64,000 nucleotides of DNA, taken from contig JAIEMS010000022.1 in the NCBI GenBank assembly GCA_019751915.1, forward strand, positions 1 to 64,000, written 5' to 3'. Below are positions 25,774-35,652 of this stretch, one piece after another; the first letter of the stretch is position 1; each line of letters begins with the position of its first letter. The position numbers were made by a program, and so were the translations under genes. The DNA comes from Burkholderiaceae bacterium. GTDB taxonomy: Bacteria > Pseudomonadota > Gammaproteobacteria > Burkholderiales > Burkholderiaceae_C. The notes under the pieces are model-generated. The model did no database searches. It was not told where the DNA came from and worked only from the letters and a program-made list of their open reading frames with translations.

Positions 25774-28644
25774 TTATTTGGTCAAGACAAAACCCTTGAG
25801 CTTGCTGAATGCGCCTTCGACCAGCGATTTTTGCTGCTCTTGGTGCAGGTGCGAGTAACCCACGGCAGGCGATGCCGAGGCAGCACGACCGGAGTAACCC
25901 AGCTTCTGACCTTCTTGCATGTTTTCGTGGATGTAGTGCTGCACGAAGAACCAAGCGCCCTGATTTTGTGGCTCATCTTGGCACCACACGATGTCGGTTG
26001 CGTTGGGGTACTTCTTCAGTTCAGCAGAGAAGGCCTTGTGCGGGAACGGATAGAGCTGCTCGACACGCAAAATCGCCACGTCGTCCAGCCCTTTTTCTTC
26101 GCGCTTCTTGACCAAGTCGTAATAAACCTTGCCCGAGCAAGCGATGACACGCTTGACCTTATCGCCCTTGAGTTCTTTGCTCTCAGGGATGACCGTTTGG
26201 AACGAACCCTTAGTGAACTCAGACAACGGCGAAGTGGCATCCTTGTTACGCAACAACGACTTGGGCGTAAAGATGATCAACGGCTTGCGCAGGTCACGCA
26301 CGATTTGACGGCGCAGCACATGGAAGATTTGGCTGGCCGTGGTCGGCTGGACAATCTGCATATTGGTATCGGCAGCCAGTTGCATAAAGCGCTCCAGACG
26401 CGCAGAGCTGTGCTCTGGGCCTTGGCCTTCGTAACCGTGGGGCAACATCAGCGTCAAGCCGTTGGCGCGGCCCCACTTGACTTCGCCAGAGGCAATGAAC
26501 TGGTCAATCACCACTTGAGCGCCGTTGGCAAAGTCGCCAAACTGGGCTTCCCAAATGACCAAAGTGTTCGGATCAGAGCCAGCGTAGCCGTATTCAAAGG
26601 CCAGCACCGCCTCTTCCGACAGAATCGAGTCGATGACAACGAACGGTGCCTGATTTTCCGCTACGTTTTGCAGAGGCACATAAGTGCCGGTGTCCCACTT
26701 TTCACGGTTTTGATCGTGAATAACAGCATGGCGGTGCGTGAAGGTACCGCGACCGCAGTCTTCGCCCGACAAACGCACAGGGTAACCACCTGCCACCAGC
26801 GACGCAAAGGCCATATGCTCGCCCATACCCCAATCGACATTAACGTCGCCGCGCCCCATTGCCGCACGGTCGTCGTAGACCTTTTTCACCAATTGGTGTG
26901 GCGTAACGCTGGACGGAATGGTGGTGAGCTTTTCAGACAAGCGCTTCCACTCGGTCAGTGGAATGGCGGTATCGCCTGCATCTGTCCACTTCTTGCCGAC
27001 AAAGGGCGACCAATCAACCGCATATTTCCTCTTGAAGTTGGTCAGAACAGGCTCATCGACCGTGTGCTTGCCTGCATCCATGGCAGCACGGTAGGCCTTG
27101 GACATATCGTCGCCCAGCGTGGCTCCCAAACCTTGGGCTGCCAATTTGTCTGCGTAAAGCTTGCGGGTACCGGGGTGAACCGCGATCTTTTTGTACATCA
27201 ACGGCTGCGTCAAGCTGGGGGTATCTTGCTCGTTGTGGCCCAGTTTGCGGAAGCAGGTAATGTCGACCACCACATCTTGCGCGAATTCCATGCGGAATTC
27301 CAATGCCAGTTGTGCCGCCAACACGACCGCTTCAGGATCATCGCCATTGACGTGCAGTACCGGCGCTTCGACCATCTTGACGATGTCGGTGCAAAACACG
27401 GTCGAACGCATATCGCGCGGGTCAGAAGTGGTAAAGCCAATCTGGTTGTTGATGATCAGGTGAACGGTGCCGCCTGTGGTGTAACCACGGGTTTGGGCCA
27501 AAGCCAAAGTTTCTTGGTTGACACCTTGGCCGCCAAAGGCCGAGTCGCCATGCACCAACACCGGCAGCACTTGGCGACCTTTGGGATCAGCGCGGCGGTC
27601 CATACGGGCACGCACCGAACCTTCCACCACGGGGTTGACGATTTCCAAATGCGATGGGTTGAACGACAGCGACAAATGCACTGGGCCGCCGGGGGTAGCC
27701 ACATCGGAGCTAAAGCCTTGGTGGTACTTCACGTCACCAGCTGGCAGATCTTCGGGGGCGGTATGGTCAAACTCGGCGAACAGGTCGGCAGGCATTTTTC
27801 CCAGCGAGTTCACCAGCACGTTCAAGCGACCACGGTGGGCCATGCCGATGACAATTTCTTGCACACCTTTGGTACCGGCGGACTGAATCAGCTCGTCCAT
27901 CGCGGCAATGAAGCTTTCGCCACCTTCGAGCGAGAAACGCTTTTGGCCGACGTATTTTGTGTGCAGATAACGCTCTAGGCCCTCAGCCGCAGTCAGGCGA
28001 TCCAGAATGCGTTTTTTCTTGTCTGCACCGAAGCTGGGTTTGCTGCGAATGCTTTCCAGCTTCTGTTGCCACCAGCGTTTTTGCGCTTGGTCGCTGGTGT
28101 ACATGTATTCGGCACCCAAGGTGCCACAGTATGTTTCGCGCAGTGCATTGAGCAAATCGCGCAAGGACATGGTGTCCTTGCCAAAAAACGTGTTGCTGGT
28201 GTTGAACACGGTTTCTTGGTCGGCATCACTGAAACCGTAAAACGAGGGTTCCAACTCAGGAATGGCGGGGCGCTCGATGCGTTTGAGCGGGTCCAAATCG
28301 GCCCAGCGCTGGCCCACATTGCGGTAAGCAGCAATCAACTGCTGCACGGCTGTGCGCTTGCGACCCATCTCGGCATCGGCACTGGCTACGACGACCTTGG
28401 TACCACCTTGCTTGGCACGTTCGGCAAAAGCATTGACCACGGGCAGGTGGGGCACATCTTTGGCGTTGCTACCGTCTGTCGCGGGCACATGCTGCAAAGC
28501 GTCGAAATACTCACGCCAGTTGTCAGGCACGCTGCCAGGGTTGGCGAGATAGTTCTCGTACATCTCTTCGACATAAGGCGCATTGCCGCCGAAAAGGTAA
28601 GTGTTGCCTTGGTAGGCTTGATAGACGGTTGTCGTATCGCTCAT
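25774..28644 (-). CDS. sucA: 2-oxoglutarate dehydrogenase E1
   Basis: The 956-residue thiamine-diphosphate E1 subunit, which decarboxylates 2-oxoglutarate in the TCA cycle. IGMAHRGRLNVLVNSLGK, the ThDP region around NNQIGFTTSDPRDMRST, and LPHGYEGQGPEHSSARLERF are visible. GGAGGT precedes ATG 28644. First gene of the operon. Confidence 0.97.
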   Translation of the reverse strand: MSDTTTVYQAYQGNTYLFGGNAPYVEEMYENYLANPGSVPDNWREYFDALQHVPATDGSNAKDVPHLPVVNAFAERAKQGGTKVVVASADAEMGRKRTAVQQLIAAYRNVGQRWADLDPLKRIERPAIPELEPSFYGFSDADQETVFNTSNTFFGKDTMSLRDLLNALRETYCGTLGAEYMYTSDQAQKRWWQQKLESIRSKPSFGADKKKRILDRLTAAEGLERYLHTKYVGQKRFSLEGGESFIAAMDELIQSAGTKGVQEIVIGMAHRGRLNVLVNSLGKMPADLFAEFDHTAPEDLPAGDVKYHQGFSSDVATPGGPVHLSLSFNPSHLEIVNPVVEGSVRARMDRRADPKGRQVLPVLVHGDSAFGGQGVNQETLALAQTRGYTTGGTVHLIINNQIGFTTSDPRDMRSTVFCTDIVKMVEAPVLHVNGDDPEAVVLAAQLALEFRMEFAQDVVVDITCFRKLGHNEQDTPSLTQPLMYKKIAVHPGTRKLYADKLAAQGLGATLGDDMSKAYRAAMDAGKHTVDEPVLTNFKRKYAVDWSPFVGKKWTDAGDTAIPLTEWKRLSEKLTTIPSSVTPHQLVKKVYDDRAAMGRGDVNVDWGMGEHMAFASLVAGGYPVRLSGEDCGRGTFTHRHAVIHDQNREKWDTGTYVPLQNVAENQAPFVVIDSILSEEAVLAFEYGYAGSDPNTLVIWEAQFGDFANGAQVVIDQFIASGEVKWGRANGLTLMLPHGYEGQGPEHSSARLERFMQLAADTNMQIVQPTTASQIFHVLRRQIVRDLRKPLIIFTPKSLLRNKDATSPLSEFTKGSFQTVIPESKELKGDKVKRVIACSGKVYYDLVKKREEKGLDDVAILRVEQLYPFPHKAFSAELKKYPNATDIVWCQDEPQNQGAWFFVQHYIHENMQEGQKLGYSGRAASASPAVGYSHLHQEQQKSLVEGAFSKLKGFVLTK

Positions 28645-28954
28645 ATTCCGCTGACCTCCGCTTTCCTTTAGAAAGCATTAGCTGGTTTAAGAAACCTTCC
28701 GCGGCACGGCTGAACCGGTTGGCGGATGCGACTGTGGCTGGGGAAGGGCCTGATTACGGGCGTAATTGTGCCACCGAAAATCCCTCTGCGCGAAGCCCAA
28801 GGAATCGTTTCGATCAGGGTAAACATGGATTTCACGGAACTACAGCCCACAAGACACGGGCTTTTGAATATGCATTACGCTCAATGCCAACTCTGTACGG
28901 GTATGATGGAGGGCTTGGTCAGTAGGCGCAAAAGTGCGCTCACTGACTGCAAAT
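28645..28954. other. Divergent intergenic region, sucA to tRNA-Arg
   Basis: No ORF is convincing. Near the sucA start there is a good ribosome binding site. On the plus strand TATGAT at 28902-28907 followed by GGAGGGCTTGG resembles the -10 and discriminator of the promoters at the left edge and may start the tRNA transcript, though no clear -35 is seen. Confidence 0.5.
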
Positions 28955-29031
28955 CTGCCCATAGCTCAACTGGATAGAGCAATAGCCTTCTAAGCTATAG
29001 GTCGGGGGTTCGAGTCCCTCTGGGCAGGCCA
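28955..29031 (+). tRNA. tRNA-Arg(TCT)
   Basis: A complete 77-nt cloverleaf. Acceptor arms CTGCCCA and TGGGCAG pair fully, with discriminator G and an encoded CCA. The anticodon stem ATAGC/GCTAT closes the loop CTTCTAA, anticodon TCT at 28989-28991. The T arm is GGGGG-TTCGAGT-CCCTC with one G-T pair. An intrinsic terminator follows 31 bp later. Confidence 0.97.
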
Positions 29032-29062
29032 AATCACAGTTTCACACCGCATCGCACTATTG

Positions 29063-29098
29063 AAAAAGCCCGCTACTTCACAAGTAGGCGGGCTTTTT
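29063..29098 (+). terminator. Intrinsic terminator after tRNA-Arg
   Basis: AAAAAGCCCGCTACTT pairs with AAGTAGGCGGGCTTTTT apart from one bulged base, around a CAC loop. A-run and T-run flank the stem, so it could work in both directions. Confidence 0.88.
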
Positions 29099-29233
29099 GT
29101 TTGTACCATGCCGTGAAATCGACCACCTACAATCACAGCACCAAAATACTGATTTTTCAGGCTCCGATTCCCATAACGCAGTGTTGGCATGGGTTTCGGA
29201 TGGACTCTCGACCCCCGGCCCCCACTCAATCTC

Positions 29234-29869
29234 ATGTCAAATTACAACGCTCCCTTTGAAATCCACGTGCATGGCGAGGTGCTGTTGAGCCCGGACACCA
29301 AGTATGAGCAACTGCAAGAGGCCCTTAAACCCTTGTGGCAGTATGCCGGAGCGCGGTCACTGGCCGATGGCGCTGCCAGCGCCTACGAAGAAGAACCAGG
29401 CATCAAATTTGATGCCCAAGAGCATGTGCTGCGTATGTGCTGGACAGTGCGCGGCGACGAGGATTTTCGCCAATCCCTCGACGAGATGTGCATGAGCCTG
29501 AACGAGCTGGCCGAACAAGGCGCTGCCATTGAGGTCACGTTCTACGATGCCGAGTTTGACGACGAAGAAGATGAAAGCGACAGCGAATCGCGCGACGATT
29601 TTGTCATGCTCTTTGTCGGGCCTACGCCAGCAGCGATCATGCAGGTGCAACGCGATTTGCTGGTGCAAGACGTTGTCAACATGATGGAGCGCCACTTCGA
29701 TGGTTCGGAGCTGGGCGGCGTTGTCACTGAAATCGACAAGCTGTTCACCCAGCGCTTTGATGCACTGGTCAATTCTCTCGAAATTGGCAAACCCCCCCGT
29801 GGCCCAGGTGGCCCTGGCAACGGTCATGGGGGCAATGGCGGCGGTCGCCGTCCACGCCATCTGCACTGA
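29234..29869 (+). CDS. DUF6806 family conserved protein
   Basis: A 211-residue protein with no known function, which I match to the DUF6806 family of Comamonadaceae from its opening FEIHVHGEVLLSPDTKYEQ and CWTVRGDEDFRQSLDEMCMS. An acidic run (DDEEDESDSESRDD) lies near residue 115 and the C-terminus is a Gly/Arg-rich tail (about 190-211) that could bind nucleic acid. ATG 29234 is preferred over the upstream ORF start because it gives the compact family N-terminus. It converges with the DUF6172 gene. Confidence 0.75.
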   Translation: MSNYNAPFEIHVHGEVLLSPDTKYEQLQEALKPLWQYAGARSLADGAASAYEEEPGIKFDAQEHVLRMCWTVRGDEDFRQSLDEMCMSLNELAEQGAAIEVTFYDAEFDDEEDESDSESRDDFVMLFVGPTPAAIMQVQRDLLVQDVVNMMERHFDGSELGGVVTEIDKLFTQRFDALVNSLEIGKPPRGPGGPGNGHGGNGGGRRPRHLH

Positions 29870-29889
29870 ACATCGCCCTTGCGCTGGCT

Positions 29890-30225
29890 TCAATCGCCAA
29901 CGTAGGGTGCAGCCGTAGGCTCTTCGACCGGGCCTTTGGCTGGGGGTGCTTTGCGCTGGCCGTGGCAGGCCAAAATTTCGATGTAAAACTGCGTGCCACC
30001 GTCTTTTGCCAAAGTATCGACCAAGCCAATCAAAGCGCCGACGGGTGCATCTACCGCTTCGCCTTGGGTAGGGCCAAATTTGCAAGCGAAGTCCCAATAA
30101 TCGACACCCTCCGGGAGTGCGCGGCTGCGTTCCCGTTTGAGGTATTTGCGAATTTCGTGCTTGGTAGCATCAAGGACGCGGTCACTGTTTTTGCCTTCAA
30201 TATGAAGCTGGAATGTTTTTCTCAT
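29890..30225 (-). CDS. DUF6172 family conserved protein
   Basis: A 111-residue protein of unknown function, matched from memory to DUF6172 (opening MRKTFQLHIEGKNSDRVLDA and KYLKRERSRALPEGVDYWDF). It is highly charged at the N-terminus, has no membrane segment, and ends with a Pro-rich tail. Residues KHEIRKYLKRERSR would suit nucleic acid contact. It is divergent from the exonuclease gene. Confidence 0.75.
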   Translation of the reverse strand: MRKTFQLHIEGKNSDRVLDATKHEIRKYLKRERSRALPEGVDYWDFACKFGPTQGEAVDAPVGALIGLVDTLAKDGGTQFYIEILACHGQRKAPPAKGPVEEPTAAPYVGD

Positions 30226-30348
30226 GGGTGTGTCCTCGAATACGTGACGGGGGATGAAGTCGCCCTAGATGGACGCTTTAGCGGGCGCTGATTATGCGGC
30301 GGCGCGCACCGGACGGTGTAACACGTTATCCTGCAGCAGGAATTTCTC

Positions 30349-30948
30349 ATGCATACCACCCCCCCAACGCACCCACATAAAGAGCAGATTGCGCTCCTCG
30401 AACCCTTTGACCACCTTGGCCTTGATCGCATTCAGCTGGTCTCGACTCCAGCGCAGGCAGAACAAGCCCGGGCGACGCTCATGACCTTGCCCTTTTGGGG
30501 TTTTGACACCGAATCGAAACCCACCTTCGTCAAAGAGGAGGTTTCGCAAGGCCCGCACATCGTGCAACTGGCCTCGCTGGAGCAGGCTTGGGTATTTCAA
30601 TTGCACGACCCCGGTTGCCGTGCCATCGTGGCCCAACTGCTGGCCCTGCCACGTATCACCAAGGCCGGGTTTGGCTTGGGTGACGACCGAAAACGCATCA
30701 CCGCCCAGTTGGGTATACAGCCCGAAAAGGTGCTGGACCTTAACAGCATCTTTCGCCAGCAGGGATACCGTAAAGACATGGGCGTCAAGGGGGCAGTGGC
30801 GGTGCTTTTCAATCGGCGCTTTAGCAAATCAAAAAGGGCCACCACATCCAACTGGGCCAACCCTCGCCTCACCGAGGCACAACTGGTCTACGCTGCCAAT
30901 GATGCCTATGCCGCAGCCCACGTTTACCATGCGCTAGGATTGGTATGA
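30349..30948 (+). CDS. 3'-5' exonuclease, DEDD family
   Basis: A 199-residue single-domain exonuclease of the RNase D/WRN type. Metal-binding motifs are FDTESKP (Exo I), GFGLGDDRKR (Exo II region) and YAANDAYAAAHVY (Exo III, Y-x3-D). There is no HRDC domain, so it is not full RNase D. The middle section LDLNSIFRQQGYRKDMGVKG then AVAVLFNRR fits this subfamily. Substrate (RNA or DNA) cannot be settled. Confidence 0.9.
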   Translation: MHTTPPTHPHKEQIALLEPFDHLGLDRIQLVSTPAQAEQARATLMTLPFWGFDTESKPTFVKEEVSQGPHIVQLASLEQAWVFQLHDPGCRAIVAQLLALPRITKAGFGLGDDRKRITAQLGIQPEKVLDLNSIFRQQGYRKDMGVKGAVAVLFNRRFSKSKRATTSNWANPRLTEAQLVYAANDAYAAAHVYHALGLV

Positions 30949-30969
30949 GACGGACCAAAGCGCTCACAG

Positions 30970-31021
30970 CAACTCCTAAAATAATAGCAAACTATCCTTA
31001 CTGAATGCAGGCTAGAGCATA
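30970..31021 (-). repeat. Degenerate dispersed repeat
   Basis: On the minus strand ATGCTCTAGCCTGCATTCAGT then AAGGATAGTTTGCTATTATTTTAG follows the layout of the 22880 copy with a broken palindrome. It lies between the ends of the exonuclease and aminotransferase genes. Confidence 0.5.
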
Positions 31022-31064
31022 AAAACACTGTAAATTTAGCTCCAAAGCCGGTTTTGGCCCTCGT

Positions 31065-32255
31065 TCACAGCGCTTGCGCCAGCCGTGCGACCCCTTCGCG
31101 AATTTTGCCGATGTCAGCCGTGGCAAACGACAGGCGCAAAGTAGCTGGATCAGGGTTTTGGGCAAAAAATGGTGTCCCGGGCACAAAAGCGACACCCTTT
31201 TCGATAGCCCTCTTGGCCAAAGCGCCAGCGTCTTGCTCTTTGCCACCAGCCCCGGTCAAGCGCAGCCAGACAAACAAACCACCGCGCGGCTGAACAAACT
31301 CCACACCAGCGCCGATGTCTTGGCGCAAGGCATCGCACAAAGTTTGGGCACGTTGCGCATAGACAGCACGCACCTTTGCCAAGGTGGCAGGCATACGCCC
31401 AGCTTTCAGGTACTGCGCGGCCACGGCTTGGGCAAACGTGCTGGTGTGGGCATCGCTGAACTGCTTGCACATCACCGCATTGGCAAGCAATGCAGGCGGT
31501 GCAATCAACCAACCAATGCGCAACCCCGGAGACAACACTTTGCTCAAAGAGCCACAGTAGGCTAACCAATCGCGGCTACCAGGCACTTCGCGCGACAACG
31601 CCAACAGGCTAGGCGGTGGTGGCTCGCCAAAATACAAATCGCCGTAGGGATCGTCCTCGACCACCAACGTTTGGTACTTCAGAGCCAGTTCCAACACCTT
31701 CTTACGCCGCTCTAAGCTCAACGTAGCGCCGCTGGGATTGCCAAAGGTCGGAATCAAATAAACCAATTTAGGCCGGTGCTGGGCGATCAGCGCTTCGAGT
31801 GCGTCGGTCTGCACGCCATCGCCATCGATAGGAGCGCTGATGATTTCGGCACCATACAACCGAAAACACTGGATGGTTGCTAAAAAAGTGGGGCCTTCAA
31901 CGATGACTTTATCGCCGGGGCTGATCATGGTTTTGCCAATCAGGTCCAGTGCCTGCTGGCTACCTGTGGTGACGATGAGTTGCTCGGGAGCCACATCGGA
32001 CGCGCCCTTTTCGGCCATGAAGCCACTGAGCTGCTGGCGCAGCGGTTGGTAGCCCTCCGTGGCACCATATTGCAGGGCCGCACCGGGTTCTTCGGTCAAG
32101 GCAGACTCGGTCGCAGCGCGAATGCCATCGACATCAAACATAGCGCTGTCTGGAAAACCCCCAGCAAAACTGATAATACCGGGCTTGCCCAGCAGTTTAA
32201 AAAGTTCGCGGATGGCCGATGTTTCGACGTGATCTAAACGTTGGGCAAATTGCAT
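31065..32255 (-). CDS. PLP-dependent class I aminotransferase (2-aminoadipate/KAT-like)
   Basis: A 396-residue fold-type I aminotransferase. SFAGGFPDSAMFDVDGI and LQYGATEGYQPLRQQLSGFM are typical of the MocR-related 2-aminoadipate/multisubstrate group; the PLP lysine is in GSLSKVLSPGLRIGW and the arginine binding the substrate carboxylate is in LRLSFA. ATG 32255 is used because upstream codons run across the nth start region. It is divergent from nth by 72 bp. Substrate is undetermined. Confidence 0.9.
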   Translation of the reverse strand: MQFAQRLDHVETSAIRELFKLLGKPGIISFAGGFPDSAMFDVDGIRAATESALTEEPGAALQYGATEGYQPLRQQLSGFMAEKGASDVAPEQLIVTTGSQQALDLIGKTMISPGDKVIVEGPTFLATIQCFRLYGAEIISAPIDGDGVQTDALEALIAQHRPKLVYLIPTFGNPSGATLSLERRKKVLELALKYQTLVVEDDPYGDLYFGEPPPPSLLALSREVPGSRDWLAYCGSLSKVLSPGLRIGWLIAPPALLANAVMCKQFSDAHTSTFAQAVAAQYLKAGRMPATLAKVRAVYAQRAQTLCDALRQDIGAGVEFVQPRGGLFVWLRLTGAGGKEQDAGALAKRAIEKGVAFVPGTPFFAQNPDPATLRLSFATADIGKIREGVARLAQAL

Positions 32256-32327
32256 GGCATCAAAATTTGGGTAGGTACAGAATCTGGCATTGTGCCCACC
32301 TGCGCCGGGGCCTCTACACTGCTCGCC

Positions 32328-32969
32328 ATGAAAACCGCGCTGATTGAACCCTTCTTTGCCACCCTCAAGGCCGCTACCCCAGAACCGCGCACCGAGCTGG
32401 AATACACCAGCCATTTTGAATTGCTGACAGCAGTCCTGTTGTCGGCACAAGCCACGGATGTGAGTGTCAACAAAGCCACGCGCAAGCTGTTTGCCGTGGC
32501 CAACACACCGCAAGCGATGCTTGATTTAGGCCAAGAAGCGCTGGAGGGCTACATCCAAACCATTGGCCTGTTTCGCAGCAAGGCCCGGCATCTGATTGCC
32601 ACCTGCGAAATCTTGCTTCAACAACATGGCGGCCAAGTGCCGGACACCCGCGAGGAGCTACAGCAACTGCCCGGTGTAGGCCGAAAAACAGCCAACGTCG
32701 TGCTGAACATAGCCTTCGGCCAACCCACCATGGCAGTGGATACGCATATTTTCCGGGTGGGCAACCGCACCGGATTAGCCCCCGGAAAAACCCCATTGGC
32801 GGTAGAAATGCAGCTTTTAAAACGTGTACCACCAGCGTATGCGGTCGATTCACACCACTGGCTGATTTTGCTCGGACGCTACGTCTGCCAAGCGCGCAAA
32901 CCACGCTGCTGGGAGTGTGTCGTGGCTCCCTATTGCGATCACGCGCCGAAAACGCCCACCCCGCCATAG
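32328..32969 (+). CDS. nth: Endonuclease III
   Basis: A 213-residue DNA glycosylase/AP lyase for oxidised pyrimidines. The helix-hairpin-helix LPGVGRKTANVVLNIAFG carries the catalytic lysine, and the catalytic aspartate is in AVDTHIFRVGNR. The iron-sulfur ligands C-x6-C-x2-C-x5-C are intact (CQARKPRCWECVVAPYC). The start at 32328 gives MKTALIEPFFATL. Confidence 0.96.
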   Translation: MKTALIEPFFATLKAATPEPRTELEYTSHFELLTAVLLSAQATDVSVNKATRKLFAVANTPQAMLDLGQEALEGYIQTIGLFRSKARHLIATCEILLQQHGGQVPDTREELQQLPGVGRKTANVVLNIAFGQPTMAVDTHIFRVGNRTGLAPGKTPLAVEMQLLKRVPPAYAVDSHHWLILLGRYVCQARKPRCWECVVAPYCDHAPKTPTPP

Positions 32970-32993
32970 CGATGGGGTTGGTGTACGTTGCCT

Positions 32994-34061
32994 TTAACTG
33001 GGAGACTTCTCAGCCACGCCCGCCGAGGCAAAACTCGCCATCTCGCGCAAAATGGCACAGGCCGACTCCAACAACGGCCAAACCAACGCTGCACCCGAAC
33101 CTTCACCCAAGCGCAAGCCCAACTCAAGCAGCGGCTGTACCTGCATTTGCGCCAGCATCAGCGCATGGCCCGGTTCGCCCGATTGGTGGGCAAAAATGCA
33201 GCGTTGCAGCACTGTGGGTTGCAGGCGTGCTGCCACCAAAACGGCAGCGCTGGTAATAAAACCATCGACCACAATCACCCGGCGTTCAGCAGCAGCCTGC
33301 AGAACAGCGCCGGTCATGGTTGCCACCTCAAAGCCACCCAGCGCTGCCAACACGTCAAGCGGCTCGACGGCTGCTGCATTGGCCTGCAACGCTTGCTGGA
33401 GCACCACCCGCTTACGGGCGACTCCGGCAGCATCCAGCCCAGTGCCGGCACCGATGCAATCGACCAAATTGAGATCGCACAGACGCGACAACAAAAGCGA
33501 TGCCACCGAGGTATTGCCAATTCCCATCTCGCCCAGCAATAAGGCATTACCGGGCAAGCCACGCACCACCGCCATACCGTTGGTCAGTGCCTGCACACAC
33601 TGTGCAGCTGTCATGGCTGGGCCGACCGAGGCATCTTGCGTGCCCAAGGCCACCTTGTACGACAGCAACTGTGGTTGCCCCGGTACGGTTGGGCGCGGCG
33701 CGATGTCGCGGGCGACACCACAATCGACCACACTCAGAGCCAAACCATGCTGGCGCGCCAACACACTCACAGCAGCGCCACCGGACAAAAAGTTTTCAAC
33801 CATCTGCCAAGTCACATCGCTGGGGTAGGCAGAAACGCCACGGGCCGCTAAACCGTGGTCACCTGCAAACACCACCATTTGCGGCATTTGCAGGGCGGGG
33901 CTGTCGGTGCCCAAAATCTGCCCCAACTGCAACGCCAAGGCCTCCATGCGACCCAATGATCCCTGTGGCTTGGTTTTACCATCCAGCTTGTGCTGTAACG
34001 TATTTGTCAGTGCTGAGTCGGTCAGATCGACCAAAGCTGGAAGTTCAAAATGCAAGGGCAT
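32994..34061 (-). CDS. cobT: Nicotinate-nucleotide-dimethylbenzimidazole phosphoribosyltransferase
   Basis: A 355-residue enzyme that makes alpha-ribazole phosphate for the lower ligand of cobalamin. GKTKPQGSLGRMEALALQLG, VFAGDHGLAARGVSAYP, LLGEMGIGNTSVASLLLSRL and GFEVATMTGAVLQAA are family motifs. ATG 34061 (MPLHFELPAL) is chosen over a TTG four codons upstream. It is downstream of cobQ by 42 bp in the same direction. Confidence 0.95.
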   Translation of the reverse strand: MPLHFELPALVDLTDSALTNTLQHKLDGKTKPQGSLGRMEALALQLGQILGTDSPALQMPQMVVFAGDHGLAARGVSAYPSDVTWQMVENFLSGGAAVSVLARQHGLALSVVDCGVARDIAPRPTVPGQPQLLSYKVALGTQDASVGPAMTAAQCVQALTNGMAVVRGLPGNALLLGEMGIGNTSVASLLLSRLCDLNLVDCIGAGTGLDAAGVARKRVVLQQALQANAAAVEPLDVLAALGGFEVATMTGAVLQAAAERRVIVVDGFITSAAVLVAARLQPTVLQRCIFAHQSGEPGHALMLAQMQVQPLLELGLRLGEGSGAALVWPLLESACAILREMASFASAGVAEKSPS

Positions 34062-34103
34062 GGGATGTACCAAGATTCAAAATGGGGGTGCCATTTTCAT
34101 CCC

Positions 34104-35609
34104 TCAGCGCACCAATGCATCCAGTACCCCGACATCAAAATGTTGCTCCACATAGTCGGCCATGCCATCAAATACGCTGTCAAGCGTCGGCGTGGTGGCA
34201 CCAAACAAGGCACACAACACCGCAGAATCTTCGAGCAAGCCATGCAGGTACAGGCCCAGCACATTGCCCGCCGGATTTTGCCAAGCCAAACCGGGTAACA
34301 CCTCGCGCGCCACGTCGCCTTTGGCAGCCATTGCCGGGTGCTGTGCCGTCTGGCCGTGGTGTATTTCATACCCGGCCACTTCAACACCCGAGAGCGTAGC
34401 CCATGCACCCGTAAGAAAACCAAAGCGGGCTTGTGTACGCCGCACGGTTTTGGCTGCTTCAAACACGGTCACCAAGGGCAATAAGCCAAGACCAGGGCCA
34501 TTTCCATCAATGCCATCGGTATCAATCAACGCCTCACCCAGCATTTGAAGACCACCGCAAATGCCCAACACAGTTCCCCCACGGGCAGCATGCGCTGCCA
34601 CAGCAGCATCTAGCCCCTGTGCCCGCAGCCAAGCCAGATCGGCTGCCGTGGCTTTAGAGCCGGGCAGAACGATCCAATCTGACGGGCGCAACCCAGCCAC
34701 ATCAGCGGGGCTACGCGCCCAAAGCAAGCGCACCCCGGGTATATTTTTGAGGGGCTGAAACTCGTCGATATTGCTCAAGCGTGGGTAAGCAATAACCGCC
34801 ACAGTGGTATGCACGGCACCGCAGCTACGGCTGCGGTCGTCAAAAACACCATCTTCTTCAGGCAAGCCATGTTGCCACCACATCGGCAGCGTAGCTACGG
34901 TAGGCACACCCGTGCGCTCTTGGAGCATCTGCGGCGCGGGCGACAACAGTGTCGCGTCGCCCCGAAACTTGTTCAGCACAAACCCATGAATCAGCGCCCG
35001 CTCATCGTCTGGAAGCAGCGCCCACGTGCCATACAAATGGGCAAAAGCGCCGCCACGGTCAATATCCGTGACCAGCAAACAACGCGCTTGTGCATGCCGC
35101 GCGACACGCATATTGACGATATCACTGGCGTGCAAATTGATTTCGGCGGGTGATCCTGCCCCCTCAATCACCACCACATCGTTTTCTGCGCACAAGGCAT
35201 CCAACGCAGCAGCAATCTGCGGCCACACATGCACACTGCGGCCACGCCAAGGCATCGCAGTGAGCGTCTCACTCACCTTGCCCAACAGTACCACTTGACT
35301 TTTGGTATCGGCCTCGGGCTTGAGTAAGAGCGGATTCATTCGCACTTCAGGCAGGGCACATGCTGCCAGCGCCTGAAAATACTGGGCGCTGCCAATTTCA
35401 CCCAAAACACCATCAGGCCCCTCCACAACACGAGCGTTGTTGCTCATATTTTGAGCCTTAAAGGGGGCCACTTTAAACCCCTGACGGGCGTAGTAGCGGC
35501 ACAGCGCGGTAGCCAGCCAGCTTTTGCCTGCGCCGCTGGTGGTACCAAGAACCATCACGCAGTGGGCGGTGCCCAAAGCGGGTTTACGAAAAGGTAGTGA
35601 AGAATTCAT
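34104..35609 (-). CDS. cobQ: Cobyric acid synthase
   Basis: A glutamine-dependent amidase of about 500 residues that amidates adenosylcobyrinic a,c-diamide. The ATP-binding N-terminal half starts with MVLGTTSGAGKSWLATALCR and FKAQNMSNNA; the C-terminal glutaminase has the nucleophile cysteine in GICGGLQMLG and the histidine in GLYLHGLLED. Two ATGs nine bases apart (35609, 35618) are possible starts. No cobalamin riboswitch is seen ahead of it. A strong hairpin separates it from the cco assembly genes. Confidence 0.95.
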   Translation of the reverse strand: MNSSLPFRKPALGTAHCVMVLGTTSGAGKSWLATALCRYYARQGFKVAPFKAQNMSNNARVVEGPDGVLGEIGSAQYFQALAACALPEVRMNPLLLKPEADTKSQVVLLGKVSETLTAMPWRGRSVHVWPQIAAALDALCAENDVVVIEGAGSPAEINLHASDIVNMRVARHAQARCLLVTDIDRGGAFAHLYGTWALLPDDERALIHGFVLNKFRGDATLLSPAPQMLQERTGVPTVATLPMWWQHGLPEEDGVFDDRSRSCGAVHTTVAVIAYPRLSNIDEFQPLKNIPGVRLLWARSPADVAGLRPSDWIVLPGSKATAADLAWLRAQGLDAAVAAHAARGGTVLGICGGLQMLGEALIDTDGIDGNGPGLGLLPLVTVFEAAKTVRRTQARFGFLTGAWATLSGVEVAGYEIHHGQTAQHPAMAAKGDVAREVLPGLAWQNPAGNVLGLYLHGLLEDSAVLCALFGATTPTLDSVFDGMADYVEQHFDVGVLDALVR

Positions 35610-35652
35610 GGGATGCATTGTGCTGAATGTAAGCACTCAGCATGGCATCCCA

